Below, in pieces: positions 21,630 through 32,471 of a DNA stretch of 64,000 nt. The first letter of the stretch is position 1, and every line of letters starts with the position of its first letter. The DNA comes from Aspergillus flavus (lineage: Eukaryota; Ascomycota; Eurotiomycetes; Eurotiales; Aspergillaceae), in assembly GCF_009017415.1 (NCBI RefSeq), contig NC_092410.1, positions 2,480,001-2,544,000 of the forward strand, read 5' to 3'. The position numbers and the translations under genes are program-made. The notes below the pieces were generated by a model. That model was given only the letters and a program-made list of their open reading frames with translations, had not been told where the DNA came from and did not search any database.

Positions 21630-22640
21630 CTATGCACTCTGCTGCAACCTCTCCTTCTCCCGCTTTTTCTGCTCCCTAATCATCCGCCTGATCTCCCTCA
21701 TGTCTGGGGGCTTCTCAATACCCAATTCACCCCGTAACTCATCCACATCCTTCTCCAGAATCTTCTCCCAATAAACATTAATCAACTCCTTACTCGCAAG
21801 CCCACTCCTGACCGCCCACGGTAACCACAACGCAAAGAACCGCTCCCGCTCCGCAGGCTTCAACCTCACCGCAGCAAACATACTCAACCCCGTCATGGGA
21901 ATAAGCGTATTTAGAAATTCAAACGCCTTTAGCGCTATCTCCCCCTCAACGAAGGTCGGCAGACCCGTCACTGCGTGGTAGAAGTCATGACACTCCCGGT
22001 AGCGCTGCATGACGTATGCGCATTCCTCATCGTCGATGTATTGGACGTTATCGCGGGTATCGGGGGAGACACCTTCGCGGTCAAGCCAGGCGGCATAGGT
22101 CCGACCGACGGAGTTCTCGGGGAGAGAGCGGAGGTATGGTAGGGGGAGGGTTTCGGAGGTGATGCGCGGACGTTCGCGGAGGATCTGGCGGCCGGTTGGG
22201 TCCGAGAGCATGGCGTCACGGAGACGGTAAATGAAGTAGGGGGTTGCGGTTGCTTCACCACAGGCTGCGATGAGATCTATATAATTCCGGGCATTGGTGT
22301 TAGCGAATGGTTATCTTGTAGTGTAGTTTATCCATTTTGATGTAGGTTCGATGCAAATTGGTTGCCACAGATAATTCAAAGGGTTGAATTATTTTTTTCT
22401 TTTAAAAAAAAATGAAGAAGGCTTCCTACCTGCTCTCCGAGGATTCAACAAAGCTCCCACAGCAGACCCAACCGCCAGAGCACCACGCTCGACGAAGTTC
22501 AGCGGGACATGGCCGGGATACTTTGGCGGCGGGCGATTATTCACGGAGAAAGACCGCGCGCGACAGCTTACTACCGTAACAGGTGTTGACAAGCTTAATT
22601 CGCGGAGACTCAGGGCTCCGCGCCTCCTAAGGACCGACAT
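21630..22640 (-). CDS. coq4: Ubiquinone biosynthesis protein COQ4
   Basis: Two exons, 22640-22430 and 22276-21630, give about 285 residues. COQ4 is a peripheral protein of the inner mitochondrial membrane that organises the coenzyme Q synthesis complex and acts in C1 decarboxylation/hydroxylation of the ring. The N-terminus [16 protein letters not shown]... is a mitochondrial presequence. The metal-ligand motif HDxxH-x11-E is intact at His167, Asp168, His171 and Glu183 ([19 protein letters not shown]). The C-terminus is basic and helical. In-frame ATGs upstream at 22661 and beyond exist, but the MSVLRR start gives the usual family length. It shares a 410-bp divergent spacer with the SET gene. 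Confidence 0.95.
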
Positions 22641-23050
22641 GTTGAATCCAGAAGGTGACATGCCTTTATAGACATGACCCTTAGAAAGAATGCGATAATG
22701 AAGGTTGTAAAGTGGTACGATGCCCGGGGAAGATCTCCGGTTGGCGTTGTTGGTGCCTGTGCGACGCCGTACCACTGATAAAGATCGATAAGCATTTTAT
22801 CGCCCAGCCCTATAATGTTGCTTTTTGCGGCCTTATTTGACCACTAAATGAATATGAACCCCCGACCTTGTGATTCAGTGGACTAGCACCAGGAGGGATA
22901 TTTCAATAGCTATTTTTGAATGATATATTGACGTATCAACTCTATCTACTTAAAAACAAATTACTTTCTCTTTTCTCTACGCCTTTTTTCTTCTTCTTTT
23001 CTTGCCCTACTAGTTATACTTCTCCACTAAGGACCCAATATCCCGCAATA
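22641..23050. promoter_or_regulatory. Divergent spacer coq4 / SET-domain gene
   Basis: The 410 bp contain both promoters. The plus-strand side is strongly pyrimidine-rich from 22970 to 23040, a common fungal leader feature. A tRNA-like stretch at 22855-22905 was considered and rejected. Confidence 0.5.
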
Positions 23051-24593
23051 ATGAACCCAAACTGGTGGCCTGGAGAGGAACACGAGCAGTTTACAGAATG
23101 GGCCATTTCGCAAGGGATTATTGCGAATGGAGTCGGGCCTGCGCGGTTTCCAGGTCGCGGTTTGGGAATGATAGCCACGCGAAATATAGAAGTATGCGAT
23201 TGCTCTTCAGCCATCAGTGTCACTATCATCCGCATCAATGTAATCTAACCCTGACCTAGGAAGATGAAGCCATTGTGACCGTACCATTGAAAGCGATGCT
23301 AACCTCTGAGCGTATCCCGTCTTATTTCACCAGCAAATTCCCAGACGGGACACCCACCCATGCGCTATACGCTGCGTTTCTCACGAATGGCAATGCAGAA
23401 GACCTGGAAGAGTTCAACGCGTGGAGAAAGACCTGGCCTAGTCGCCAAGACTTCGAGGACAGTATGCCCATTTTGTGGTCAGAGTCTCTGCGCAACTACC
23501 TGCCACCGTCAATCTCGAGCCATTGGCATAGTATACAAAGCCGAGACAAGCTCCAGTACGAGACAACCCATCAGAATCTTCTTGCTCAGCAGGAACAAAG
23601 ATTGCGCACGGCTTGGGATATCGTTGTGTCTATTTTCCCGGATACCGATTGGGAGACATTCTCATACCATTGGCTCATAGTGAACACGAGAAGCTTTTTC
23701 TATTTGATGCCCGGCCAGGAGCCACCCGAAGATCGAAATGACGCCATGGCCCTGCTGCCGTTTGCTGATTATTTTAATCATTCGGATGTTGCGGTACGTG
23801 AATACGATTCTATAAAGTGATATCTTTAACGCTGGCTTACTGTAATTGGGGTCATAGTGCAATGTAAAATTCGATGGTGAAAATTATGTTTTCCGAGCTA
23901 CTAAACACTATGGTATGTACTGCAGTTGATCTGCTTCCACAGGCCTTCTGACCATGTGTCACAGACGAAGGAGAAGAGATATACATGAGTTATGGACCTC
24001 ATCCTAATGATTTCTTGTTTGCTGAATGTTAGTCACGAACATGTTCTGCTTCTTTCGGGCAGCCGGTTAACCACAACAGATGGCTTTTATCTTGATGAGA
24101 ATGAGTCGGAAACATTATACCTCGATGATATAATATTAAAGGACCTTAGCACATCGCTACAAGAGGAACTGGAGTTCCAGCAGTACTATGGGTATGTTTA
24201 CAAATTCCGGATGCCTTCCTAATTGGTCACTTTTGCCACAGACCACTTCGTCGATGTCTAACCTATACGCTCAGTAACTACCAATTAACGGCCACTGGCG
24301 TGTGCTACCGTACCGAGATTGCCGCGTGTATAAACTATATGCCACTGGAAAAGTGGCGGAACTATGTACTGGGTTATTCTGCCGAAGGTGCCGACGAGAA
24401 GAAGATGGAGGTTATGATTCAAGGGTGGATAAGAGCGTATTCAAACGAAGCAGACACGGTAATCACCGCCCTTGAGAAAATCGAATCTAGCCAAGCGGAC
24501 AAGAAAGATCATCAAAGGACAAAGATGCTGAGGAAGCGATGGACACAGATTAGGGACCTCTGTATTAAGGCCTCCGAAGCCGCGTCCTGTTAA
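23051..24593 (+). CDS. SETD6/Rubisco-LSMT-like protein lysine methyltransferase
   Basis: Six exons, 23051-23191, 23260-23793, 23858-23912, 23965-24027, 24080-24191 and 24275-24593, give about 407 residues. The N-terminal half-SET has FPGRGLGMIATRNIE, the split-SET entry of the LSMT class. The cofactor motif NHSD is at about 220-223 (FADYFNHSDVA), followed by the catalytic-Tyr stretch EEIYMSYGPHPNDFLFAEYGF. A C-terminal helical Rubisco-LSMT-like substrate domain follows. This class methylates non-histone proteins such as ribosomal proteins (yeast Rkm enzymes); the substrate here is unknown. The gene ends only 81 bp from the converging neighbour. Confidence 0.9.
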
Positions 24594-24674
24594 AATAATA
24601 GGATTCATGAGATGGAATTGCGCATGGTATCACAAAAGTCGAATTCATTATATTGTACAGGTGTGAGAGCATGT

Positions 24675-26081
24675 TCAAATTTGGGGCTCTCGGAGCAGAT
24701 CAATCGGAATGGCACCCGACTCTACCTGCTTCGTTTGGAGGCCTTTGGCGAGAACCAGGTGCTTTATCATATAATTCACGACACACTTGATACCAAGCTC
24801 CTCGCCCCTACGTACGATGTAACCATTCAAGTATTCGATTTCCGTAGGTTTTCGAGCCAGCACATCCTGTAACATCGAACTATGATTCTTGGCTGTCTTG
24901 TTAGCCAGCTGCACAACCATCATCCGCAGTCGCTCGGGAGAAAACCGGCTTTCAATTCCAGGAACGCCTTGCAGTTCGGGCAAAGCGCAGATGACGCTTG
25001 AGATCTCAATGAGGAGCAAGCGCATGATACGCGTGAAGCTATAGTTGTAAAGGAGTTCTCCGTTCTTGCAGTTCATGATCGCTGTCAATGGGTTGATTAC
25101 ACAGTTCAATGCGAGCTTCTCAAGCTGGTATAGCATCAGGGAGGATGGGGTTTCCGCAACAGCAACAAGCGGTGGTGTGAGCGTCAGTGTGCGCAACAGG
25201 TATTTGGTACTCGGGGCCCAGTCGACATCCACTTTATTTGCTGGGGACACGGCATCTGCCGGTGGGACAGAACCCAAGATAGTTGTGCCAACGCCTGTGT
25301 GGCAGACTTGGAATGGCTCCTTCCTTCGCGCTAAACCGTGGGAGATAACACCACACATGTAGTGTGGACGTCGTCGGGGGTCCCGGAAAACTTTCTCATT
25401 GAGCTCTTCGATGATGCCCATTCCGTTTTGGAGGAACAGGATCGTTGAATCAGGCGTCAGGCGGCGCTTGACAGAGTCCATCGCCGCCACGGTCACTGGT
25501 CCTTTGACAGCAACGATTAGACACTCAATACGCTCGTCGGCAGGCTGCGCTAAGAGTTCCTCATTACCGACACCTTCGGTATGTTGGTCAATGCTGTCAT
25601 TTCCATTCTCTGCTGTACCATCCTTATTCCAATACGGTACTGAGTACCATGTCTTGTCGTTCAGTACATTGACATCAAATCCCGTTTTTACATCATCCAG
25701 GCCATTAGTATTGATCGATAAGCATTTCTTCCTCTCTAACCAGGACCTATAAAGATTGGGATTGTGCATCAGAAGCGTAATAGGAGGCGGAGATGGCCGG
25801 CTGGCAAGAGAGTGAGCGACGAACGTTCCAACGTTCCCAATGCCCAGGACATGTATGCGGCCCGAGAGCCGGCGGTTGCCGCTATCTCTCGACGCTTCCT
25901 CGGCGTCCTGGTGCCATGTTGCCAGAGAACGAACGGTGCAACCGCGCTGAGCATCGCCTGCTGCAGAAAGGCAGAATTGGGAAATGCCAGTCCGCAAACG
26001 CGGACGGCGTCGTAGTATGGACAACACTTTGGAGGTATGGCGTGATATACAGATCAGATTGGTCTTCGGGATGCTCAAAGC
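24675..26081 (-). CDS. 2-dehydropantoate 2-reductase (ketopantoate reductase) family protein; start unresolved
   Basis: A single open frame of about 468 codons. The NAD(P) fold starts with VLGIGNVGTFVAHSL (GxGxxG near residues 79-84), followed by VAVKGP and FLQNGMGIIEEL, then the family C-terminal domain with LNCVINPLTAIMNC. The reaction in the family is NADPH-dependent reduction of 2-dehydropantoate to pantoate, on the way to CoA. The roughly 70 residues before the Rossmann motif are basic and resemble a mitochondrial presequence. The frame is bounded upstream by TAG at 26082-26084 and contains no ATG before the dinucleotide-binding motif. So the first exon must lie further upstream, initiation is non-AUG, or there is an indel. 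The end coordinate given is the limit of the open frame. Confidence 0.75.
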   Translation of the reverse strand, partial: ALSIPKTNLICISRHTSKVLSILRRRPRLRTGISQFCLSAAGDAQRGCTVRSLATWHQDAEEASRDSGNRRLSGRIHVLGIGNVGTFVAHSLASRPSPPPITLLMHNPNLYRSWLERKKCLSINTNGLDDVKTGFDVNVLNDKTWYSVPYWNKDGTAENGNDSIDQHTEGVGNEELLAQPADERIECLIVAVKGPVTVAAMDSVKRRLTPDSTILFLQNGMGIIEELNEKVFRDPRRRPHYMCGVISHGLARRKEPFQVCHTGVGTTILGSVPPADAVSPANKVDVDWAPSTKYLLRTLTLTPPLVAVAETPSSLMLYQLEKLALNCVINPLTAIMNCKNGELLYNYSFTRIMRLLLIEISSVICALPELQGVPGIESRFSPERLRMMVVQLANKTAKNHSSMLQDVLARKPTEIEYLNGYIVRRGEELGIKCVVNYMIKHLVLAKGLQTKQVESGAIPIDLLREPQI

Positions 26082-26308
26082 CTAAGCAACAGTCACAGAA
26101 TTGACTAGCTGTGCATTACAAGACAACACTTCCTCTATGAGTGACACAAAAAACAATTTTTTAAAAAATTAGTATAAGTGGCTGCGAGGCTACAGGACCA
26201 AGTCGACAACCGCCGGGCTGCCCGATAAGATTAAGAACCTAGCTACTGACCGCCCTTGTCACCGCCTGGAGATAAAAAATTGATATTATCCGAGATATAA
26301 CTCTCAGA

Positions 26309-27150
26309 ATGCCGACAATCATCATTCAGAAGATGGACGCAACTGATTTATTGCCGCTGCTTGAGCAGCTGGACGATCATGTCGATGATTTGGAAGAAGC
26401 TCTGGCACCAGTCCTGAATAGTGCCATTACTGACACATCAAAGAAGCTTCCTGTGTTGGACAAGGCAAAGTTTCACGTTCTGATTACTTACGCCTTGGAA
26501 TCTCTCATCTTCTGTACGATAATCTCGATCCTGACACTTACTTTGACATGCTAACGTGGTCGCAGCTTATTTACGTCTTCACGGCGTCAATGCTAAAGAG
26601 CATCCTGTGTTCCGAGAACTAACCAGAGTGAAGCAATACTTTGAGAAAATTAAGGCGCTAGAAGCAGAGCCAGAGCAGCGGACATTGACACTTGACAAGC
26701 AGGCTGCAAGTCGCTTCATCAAGCATGGTCTTGTATGTGCTTTTTACTCTTTGATCGTGTGGACCCTAGTACTAACGCCGTCAGGCCGGAAATGACAAAT
26801 TCGATATGGAGCGCAAAGAACAACAAGCGAAGGAGAAGGCGCGTGCCCAGTTGAAGGCATCTTTATTAGCCAAGAAGGCGGTAGCAGCAGCACCTGAGAG
26901 CTCATCGAAGAAATCTGCGGACGATTCCGCATCTGGCTCAGACAGTGAGTCCGATAGTGGTGAAACAGCGAAGGCAACAACACAGTCCGGAGATTTGGCG
27001 AAGAAGAGCAAAGAGATGAAAGTAGATAAGACCGCCAAGCGTGAATCTGCCAAGAACAAGAAGAAGCGCAGCAAGGATGATCGCAAAGAGGAGCAAAAGG
27101 AACGGAGAAAGAAAAAGCAAGAATCTCGGAAAGCAAGGAAGGCACAATGA
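26309..27150 (+). CDS. lrp1: Exosome cofactor of the Lrp1/Rrp47/C1D family
   Basis: Three exons, 26309-26513, 26566-26732 and 26785-27150, give about 245 residues, or 237 if the ATG at 26333 (MDATDLLPLLEQL) is used. The Sas10/C1D domain occupies the first 130 residues and has the family stretch YALESLIFSYLRLHG and HPVFRELTRVKQYFEKIK. The rest is Ser/Asp-rich and then very lysine-rich (KNKKKRSKDDRKEEQKERRKKK), as expected of an RNA-binding tail. Lrp1 pairs with Rrp6 on the nuclear exosome and acts in 5.8S rRNA and snoRNA 3' processing. Its start lies about 230 bp from the open frame of the divergent neighbour. Confidence 0.92.
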
Positions 27151-28101
27151 ACAACTTCAAACACTACACTATATCGTCTGACAGGGCTGAAGAGGAAATT
27201 TTTGTGTTGAGGTATGATCGGCTGGTTCCGATCTCTGAGTTTGCATTGAAGTCTCGGTGAGCCTTCACTGTCGCAAAATGCGTACGTCCCAGCACTTTTG
27301 TGCTTCTCTCCAAGTATATGGTAGAGGCGCTTCTATTGAACCCAACAATGGCTGCCTCATTCCATTATACAACTAGGGGTAATCTGTTGCGATATGTGTA
27401 TCTACATGTACGACCTACGTGGATACCCCAGACACCGCGCACACGAGTCACAGGATGAACCCTGGCTCGTATAGCGAATGATCTAACAATGGTCGATTGG
27501 AAATATGCCCGAACTAGTTTTTTTTCAAAGAGATCAATCTCTTAAAAGTTACTTAGTTAATGAATAAATTAAGTAGCAAGTTGCATTTATCAATAATCAT
27601 GAGCTACTTTCCCTGCCGTAAGCTTGAATCATAGGAGCAACTTAGCTTCCAATCTGTAGGTCAGGTAGAGAGAAACCAATATGAGTCAGAAACGACTATA
27701 CCGAAGTCATAACTACATGCTACAAGTGTGAATATTCCAGTATGTTCCCTATATGAAGAGTCATCCAATGTAAAAATAGGTTCCTAAAGTCCGACGGACT
27801 TTAGGCAATGAGAGGAGCTGCCTGTATTGTAGTACATTAAATACTCAACAAACATGGCTCTAACGGCATTACTGGTCGTAATACTAATACCGCACATGGT
27901 TTTTGTCGGGAGAGCCCCTGCGGATCGTCGGGCCAATCGGGAGCGAGGAAATAGAGATCGGACTTTTCGACTTCTTCTCCGCCGACTTTCGAGTGTCTTC
28001 TTTTATATAACCCGTCCGTTCGCCATCAAACAGCTCTCTATCCCCACCCATCAACATTTTCTCATTTTCCAACTCCTAAAACCACATCTATACTAATCAA
28101 G
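27151..28101. promoter_or_regulatory. Tandem spacer lrp1 / mix17
   Basis: This holds the lrp1 3' UTR and the promoter of the CHCH gene. A perfect 10-bp inverted repeat lies at 27783-27805. The last 80 bp before the start are pyrimidine-rich. No gene was recognised. Confidence 0.5.
27783..27805. repeat. Inverted repeat CCTAAAGTCC-GAC-GGACTTTAGG
   Basis: Two perfect 10-bp arms around a 3-nt spacer, about 300 bp upstream of the CHCH gene. It would form a very stable cruciform or hairpin. No terminal repeats or target-site duplication are evident around it. Confidence 0.6.
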
Positions 28102-28834
28102 ATGCCTCGTCAACGTCGTGGTGCCGCCCCTACCCCTGCGCGCAGCGCTCCCACCAGACCTACCGCCGCTCCCGCCAGACCTGCTGCTGCTCCCTCGGCC
28201 CAGCACTCCCAGCCTCACTCGACCGCTGCTCACCCCCAGTCGACTTCCCAGCAGGCCTATCCTCACCCTCCCCCCCAGGCTGCCCCCGTCCAGCAGAGCG
28301 CCGGACCCGGCCTGTTCGGCCAGATGGCCTCGACCGCTGCGTAAGTTCCCCCTCGGTCTTTCTATCAAAAAGCGCCTTTGGCGGAAGACAGTGAAAAAGA
28401 CAATACCACTGCCTAGTCCACAAGACTACATTCTTTTACATAAAGAAAATGAAGAGAAAAGGGAAACAAGACTAACATCAACCAGTGGTGTCGCAGTCGG
28501 CTCCTCCATCGGCCACGCCATCGGTGGTTTCTTCAGCGGCGGTTCCAGCGCCCCCGCCGAGGCCCAACAGGCAGCTCCCGCCGAGGCCCAGCCCATGGAC
28601 ACCGGACTGTGGCAGAGCAACACCGCCAACAGCTCCTATGGCAACCCTGCCTGCGAGACGGACGTTCGCAACTTCCGCCAGTGCATGGACGAGAACCAGG
28701 GCAACCTCAGCATTTGCGGATGGTACCTGGACCAGCTTGTATGTCTCCCTTCTAGAACGCTGGTACATGGTGGTTGTTACGGGTGCTAACTGGTATTACA
28801 GAAAGCTTGCCAGGCCGCTGCTAAGCCCTACTAA
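28102..28834 (+). CDS. mix17: CHCH-domain protein of the MIX17/CHCHD2 family
   Basis: Three exons, 28102-28340, 28486-28738 and 28802-28834, give about 174 residues. The first 75 residues are Pro/Ala/Gln/Arg-rich. A Gly/Ala hydrophobic segment follows (GVAVGSSIGHAIGGFF, about 81-96), as in CHCHD2/CHCHD10. The C-terminal coiled coil-helix domain carries twin CX9C pairs at Cys136/146 and Cys157/167. These proteins are imported and oxidised by the Mia40 relay and act in the intermembrane space, linked to cristae and respiration. The second intron splits the last cysteine pair region, leaving the 11-codon exon KACQAAAKPY. Confidence 0.94.
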
Positions 28835-29333
28835 AGTTAATGTATTATGTTTCGCGCTGGGGGATATACTAAGGATGGGAATTCTGGGTTTGGAACCGGT
28901 TCAGTTTACGGACTTGATCGGGACGGTGCGATGATTGGATTGGATTGGATATGGACTGTGTTTGCATAGCGGCGTAATATTCCTCTACTGTATACCACTT
29001 CCGTCGGGGTTGACCTGATGACTTTTCTTTGTTTTACCTTACATTTACTCACTTCCATCTGCTCAGAAGATAAGAGACAGATGAATATCTAAAGACAACT
29101 ATTCCACTCTTCCATGGTCCTGGCTGTCCTGAATTAATTGAGTAGGCCTAACATTGTGCAGAAAGCGAGCATAACTATAGTCCAGTCTGCAACTGAAAGC
29201 GAAGGGTGACGCGTCACATACTAATATAATTCAAGGAATACGTACCATGCGATAGCTGTCAAAGCGAGAGATGAAACCGGCTACAGTATTAATTAAGCAA
29301 GAACCGTAAACACCCCAGCTATTACCACTCTGA
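28835..29333. other. Convergent 3' spacer
   Basis: The 499 bp between converging mix17 and the UBX gene. A 12-bp perfect palindrome GTGACGCGTCAC lies at 29206-29217. Otherwise only probable 3' UTRs. Confidence 0.5.
29206..29217. promoter_or_regulatory. Palindrome GTGACGCGTCAC
   Basis: A perfect 12-bp palindrome combining an ACGCGT (MCB/APSES-like) core with TGACG/CGTCA half sites. It lies between two 3' ends, where a promoter is not expected, so function is doubtful. Confidence 0.25.
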
Positions 29334-30992
29334 TCACCTGCCGCTGTCTTGTCGAGGCTCGAAATTAAGCTACACAAGTCAGTGGATCCACCCATGTTAT
29401 AGCTTTAGACCACGTGGGATGTTTAAATTACGTACCTGATTTCCATTGTAGAATTGGCTATCATTCTGTTCATTGCGTTGGTCTCTCAGAGTCCGGATAA
29501 TAGGACCTCTCGATGAAGATGGCCGTGGCCTAGATGCGCCATCGCCAGACGGAGACGGAGAAGATGTGCTGGCCTGGGAGGTCGCAGACGGACTCGGAGT
29601 TGGTTGACCATAGCCAAAGAAGGAGCCTACAAGACCCGTGGCGGTGCCAACCGCAGAGGATACAAGTCCATATGCAGACGATACAGCCCGGGCCGGTAAG
29701 CTGGATCCAGTGGCCGAATAGGCCTCCGTATACGTATTGATCGGGACCATTACAAGATTTGCCGTGGAGCCTAGTCCGAGCTCTGCGAGCGTCTGTTCTT
29801 CCTCGGCGATAGTAAGCGTCCGATTCGGCAGGGGAGTCAGGATGTGTTTGAGATTATATGGGCGCTTTTCATCCCCAGGCTGACTGTCAATCCAAGGACG
29901 GACATCTCCACGGATGGTTTGCGAAGGTGAAAAGCTGGATCGGATGGAACTTCCATCGAACAGACGGACTTGAAGTCGATATTGTTTGGGCGGTGTTGGG
30001 GCTTGCGGTTTGCGCTCATCTGCGGGTGTGTTGGTTCTTTCGACGGATGCACTGCGTTTCGTAGCTTTCGTTTCTGGCTCCTTCTGCTCTTCCGTGCTAT
30101 CTTTGGGTTTGCCTATTCCTTGTGGTTTCGGCGTTTCTTGCTTCTTTGGCTGGGGTTTTTGTGCCTGGCTAGGTGTTTCTACTCTGTACGTCCTCCCGCC
30201 GGCACGTAGACTGTTATATTCCAGTTGATCTGGTCGCCTTTGCGATCCAGTTACTGGCGGCTCAGTTGAAGCTGGCGCTCGCGCCGGGACAGCGGCGGCA
30301 GGAGCTGGTGAAGGTTCAGACTGCGGTGCAGTCGCAGACGCTGTGTGTGAACTGGTGGATGGGTTCGCAGTATGGCCCTGAGCACCCTGCGCCGGTGAGT
30401 TCAGACTGGGCTGCGTGGTCGGTTTACTGTCCTCTAGAACAGCCTTCAGCCGACTATGAAAGTCATCCTTCGAGATATCCGGCACAAGATATTCCCGCAG
30501 CATTCCATTCCTACACAACAGTCAATCAGAAGCCCAACAACCCTAATGCCTGAGAAGGTCTTCACACATACTTGATCACCACAACAGCAGGGAATTTCGT
30601 TACGGGACAAAAGGACGTCAAGAATGTAGCTTCTTGGGAATCCTTGGTGAGTCGCAACAGGACAGATCTCGATCCGAGTAATTGCGCAAACTATGTCCCA
30701 CCAGCGATTAGCGGACACATACGAAGGACAACTAGAAGTAGAGCTGAGGCAAATCCATACATCCTTGTCAGCGAAATAATCCTCTTCCCAGAGGTTACTT
30801 GTTTGGTCATTATCTGTTGAAAATACATCCAGCTGGTTAGCAAGTGGATAACGGTGGAGCTCATCTGATGTATGTCTCGATGTATGCGTTCGTAGAAATC
30901 ACAGCAGACACACCTCGAACAAAGCATATTACCGCTTTAGCTTGCGAGACCGCTAAAGCGATACCTTCCTGCAGAGTTCCAGAAAAGAACAT
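29334..30992 (-). CDS. UBX-domain protein with N-terminal thioredoxin-like (UAS) region, UBXN4-like
   Basis: Five exons, 30992-30914, 30813-30761, 30690-30572, 30510-29436 and 29369-29334, give about 453 residues. The N-terminal 115 residues (FFSGTLQEGIALAVSQAKAVICFVR, SNLWEEDYFADKD, LLRLTKDSQEATFLTSFCP, FPAVVVIKNG) form the thioredoxin-like region seen in UBXN4/erasin. A long Pro/Gln/Lys linker follows. The UBX fold begins near KQYRLQVRLFDGSSIRSSF and continues through RPYNLKHILTPLPNRTL to the end of its ubiquitin-like fold. A Ser/Gly-rich segment and the end LNFEPRQDSGR follow. UBX proteins recruit the AAA ATPase Cdc48/p97; UBXN4 acts in ER-associated degradation. Exon 5 is 36 nt. Confidence 0.88.
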
Positions 30993-31227
30993 TGTAACCT
31001 AGCGCTGTCAAAAGCGATGTATGAAGTATGGATCGTAAGTAAAGCGATAGCTTTAACTCCGTCGGGGAAAACAAGGCCGTTGCCGATCACGAGCCCCTCG
31101 GGACTCAATTCGACGTCAGTTCGAACGTTTGAATTGTTCTTTTTTTCGCACACACTTTCCGCCGCCCAGACTAAACAGCAATTGGCTCTGCGATCAGGAC
31201 AAGTGAAACCACTCGTCCCAATTGACC
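30993..31227. promoter_or_regulatory. Short divergent promoter UBX gene / SURF1
   Basis: Only 235 bp separate the two divergent ATGs, so the promoters must overlap or be shared. It contains CTCCGTCGGGG near 31061. Confidence 0.5.
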
Positions 31228-32396
31228 ATGCGGTCGATCTTTTCGGTCCTGCAACGGGCCGCAGCAACCTCATGGCAGCCGCCAATCGCCGCGTCGATTC
31301 GGGGTCCCCGGATGGCGTTCAAGCTGGATTCGATTTGCGCCAGATGTCGTCGTCAACAGATTCGGTTTTATAGCAAGCAGTTGGCGGATGATCCACGATG
31401 GTTGTCGGTTGTGGATCATCCTGCGCAAATTGTTCGTACTGGTCGTAAACATGGACCAGGTTTGATTATCTTAGGTATGGTAGAATCATTGATCATTCAT
31501 ACTTACAAACAAGTAGCTGCTGGTAAAGGCTGGCAGGACACTAATGAAATGTATTCTCTTTATAGCTCTAATCCCTATTATCTCATTCGCGCTCGGCACC
31601 TGGCAAATTCAGCGTCTCGACTGGAAGACCAAGCTGATCGCAAAATATGAAGACCGACTCGTCAAACCTCCTCTTCCGCTACCTCCACAGATCGATCCGG
31701 ATGCCATTTCCGAATTTGATTATCGACGGGTTTACACTACGGGACGTTTCCGACATGACCAAGAGATGCTCGTTGGTCCTCGCATGCGCGAGGGTGAGGA
31801 TGGTTTCATCGTTGTAACGCCGCTTGAGAGAGGGGATGGAGAGAGCACTGTCCTGGTGAACAGAGGCTGGATCTCAAAGAAGATGAAGGATCAGAAAGAC
31901 AGAACCGAGGGTCTCCCCCAGGGAGAGGTCACGGTCGAAGGCTTGCTACGGGAACCTTGGAAGAAAAACATGTTTACACCGGAGAATAAGCCCGAGGACG
32001 GAAAATTTTACTTCCCTGACGTTGAACAGATGGCTGAGCTTACTGGTAGTCAGCCGGTATGGATTGAAGAGACTATGAGTGAGCCTGCCTCTAGCACGAA
32101 GATTGACATGGCCGAAATTAACTTCTTTAGTTGCGGACATGGTCGAATACTATAACCGAAGTGGCAAGGGTATTCCTATCGCTCGTGCTGCCGAAGTGAA
32201 CTTGCGAAACAACCACAGCCAGTACATCTTCACATGGTAGGTTTCCTATGAATGACCCAATATCCCGCTAGCGAAACTCTAGCTTACCCTAAGCAGGTAC
32301 GGGCTGTGCTTTGCAACTTCAATCATGTTGTGGATGATCGTACGTAAAAGGCCCAATGAGGCGACTCGTCGTGTTCGTCAAAATGTGAATTGGTGA
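31228..32396 (+). CDS. shy1: SURF1/Shy1 cytochrome c oxidase assembly factor
   Basis: Four exons, 31228-31474, 31566-32078, 32131-32236 and 32297-32396, give about 321 residues. The N-terminus is a mitochondrial presequence (Arg/Ala/Ser-rich, CARCRRQQIRFYS). A first membrane span reads LALIPIISFALGTWQIQRL, including the conserved GxWQxxR-type start of the SURF1 domain. The intermembrane-space domain has DYRRVYTTGRFRH, GFIVVTPLE and VLVNRGWISKK; a C-terminal span reads WYGLCFATSIMLWMIV. SURF1 aids Cox1 maturation and heme a insertion in the inner membrane. The first exon carries a non-initiating TTG upstream of the ATG. Confidence 0.95.
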
Positions 32397-32471
32397 TATT
32401 CGTTGACATCTTTTGTGTTTGCGACTATCGGTGGCGTTCAGTTTGTTTGTTAGAAGCACCATGTATATTGT

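Noticed and set aside
22855..22905. Minus-strand stretch with GGTCGGGGGTTCATATTC resembling a tRNA T-arm region
   Set aside because: The T-loop lacks the GTTCGA core, the D-arm is absent and no acceptor stem can be paired; at most a chance or very degenerate match.
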